This document shows, piece by piece, positions 63,935 through 64,000 of a stretch of DNA of 64,000 nucleotides. Below the pieces are notes generated by a model. The model worked only from the letters and a program-made list of their open reading frames with translations. It was not told the origin of the DNA and made no database searches. Both the position numbers and the translations under genes were made by a program. Numbering within the stretch: position 1 is the first letter of the stretch; each line of letters begins with the position of its first letter. The DNA is from Streptomyces cyaneogriseus subsp. noncyanogenus (GTDB lineage: Bacteria > Actinomycetota > Actinomycetes > Streptomycetales > Streptomycetaceae), in NCBI RefSeq assembly GCF_000931445.1, contig NZ_CP010849.1, positions 5,146,001 to 5,210,000 on the forward strand, written 5' to 3'.

Positions 63935-64000
63935 GTGTCGGAGGCCAGCCCGCGCGGAACCTACCTGGTCATCGCAGAGGCACTGCGAACCGAGATCGAA
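63935..64000 (+). CDS. Start of a GntR-type regulator (cut by the window end)
   Basis: Only 22 codons are visible: MSEASPRGTYLVIAEALRTEIE. A GTY-x-x-IAEALR-x-x-I start is characteristic of GntR-family winged-helix regulators, and KorSA-like members regulate conjugation in actinomycete integrative elements. GTG start with GAGAGGAGCGGA upstream. The family call rests on a very short segment. Confidence 0.55.
   Translation, partial: MSEASPRGTYLVIAEALRTEIE

Overview
The window is high-GC actinobacterial DNA, almost certainly Streptomyces. The evidence is very G/C-biased third codon positions, GTG/TTG starts, leaderless-looking promoters, a conservon, a Kgd-type 2-oxoglutarate decarboxylase, an HspR (HAIR) box in front of lon, a type III PKS of the RppA family, and Ku with a Lys/Ala-rich tail. 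All identifications are by reading the translations; no database search was run.

Layout. 1-7.7 kb: the 5' end of a solute-binding lipoprotein gene, malic enzyme, a quinone-oxidoreductase-like MDR protein, a small HTH regulator overlapping a Clp-N-domain protein behind two perfect GTCAAC-N4-GTTGAC operators, a PadR/DUF4097 operon, and an unknown protein. 7.8-21.8 kb: a large conflict/RiPP cluster. It holds a Trypco1-like protein, a trypsin/VMAP protein, a MoxR ATPase and a SAV_2336-like vWA/TPR protein. These are followed on the same strand by an FxSxx-type cyclophane RiPP system: precursor, radical SAM/SPASM maturase, stand-alone HExxH enzyme, and a TIR-like/NB-ARC/TPR protein. A perfect bidirectional terminator ends it. 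21.9-33.9 kb: housekeeping genes (kgd, a sensor kinase/response regulator pair, a spermidine-synthase-like protein, lon, a GH25 muramidase, a MarR regulator, a PP2C-like phosphatase).

34.2-43.2 kb: a conservon (cvnA-D), a styrene/indole-monooxygenase-like flavoprotein, an NlpC/P60 hydrolase, a TetR regulator and an AurF-like diiron oxygenase. 43.5-54.4 kb: lipoproteins, a PBP2/FtsW-RodA pair, an SH3 secreted protein, a sensor kinase without a regulator, a dual-specificity phosphatase, a NERD-like protein, divergent NHEJ genes (LigD-type polymerase and Ku) and a repeat-rich membrane protein. 54.8-57.8 kb: a P450 next to a tetrahydroxynaphthalene synthase (pigment pair) and an unknown protein.

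57.8-64.0 kb: a gene-poor stretch leads to the 3' half of a tRNA-Arg(CCG) gene on the minus strand at 59428-59468, with its old terminator hairpins on the left. This is best read as one end of an integrated element that extends to the right beyond the window. The visible cargo has less GC-biased codon use than the chromosome: a ScoMcrA-like type IV restriction endonuclease (head, sulfur-binding-like, SRA-like and HNH parts), a convergent two-gene operon (a helical protein with a HEPN-like Rx5H motif overlapping a P-loop ATPase with a helix-hairpin-helix tail), and the start of a GntR-type regulator. The two most interesting items are the VMAP-Fxs cluster and the HEPN/ATPase pair on the tRNA-borne element.
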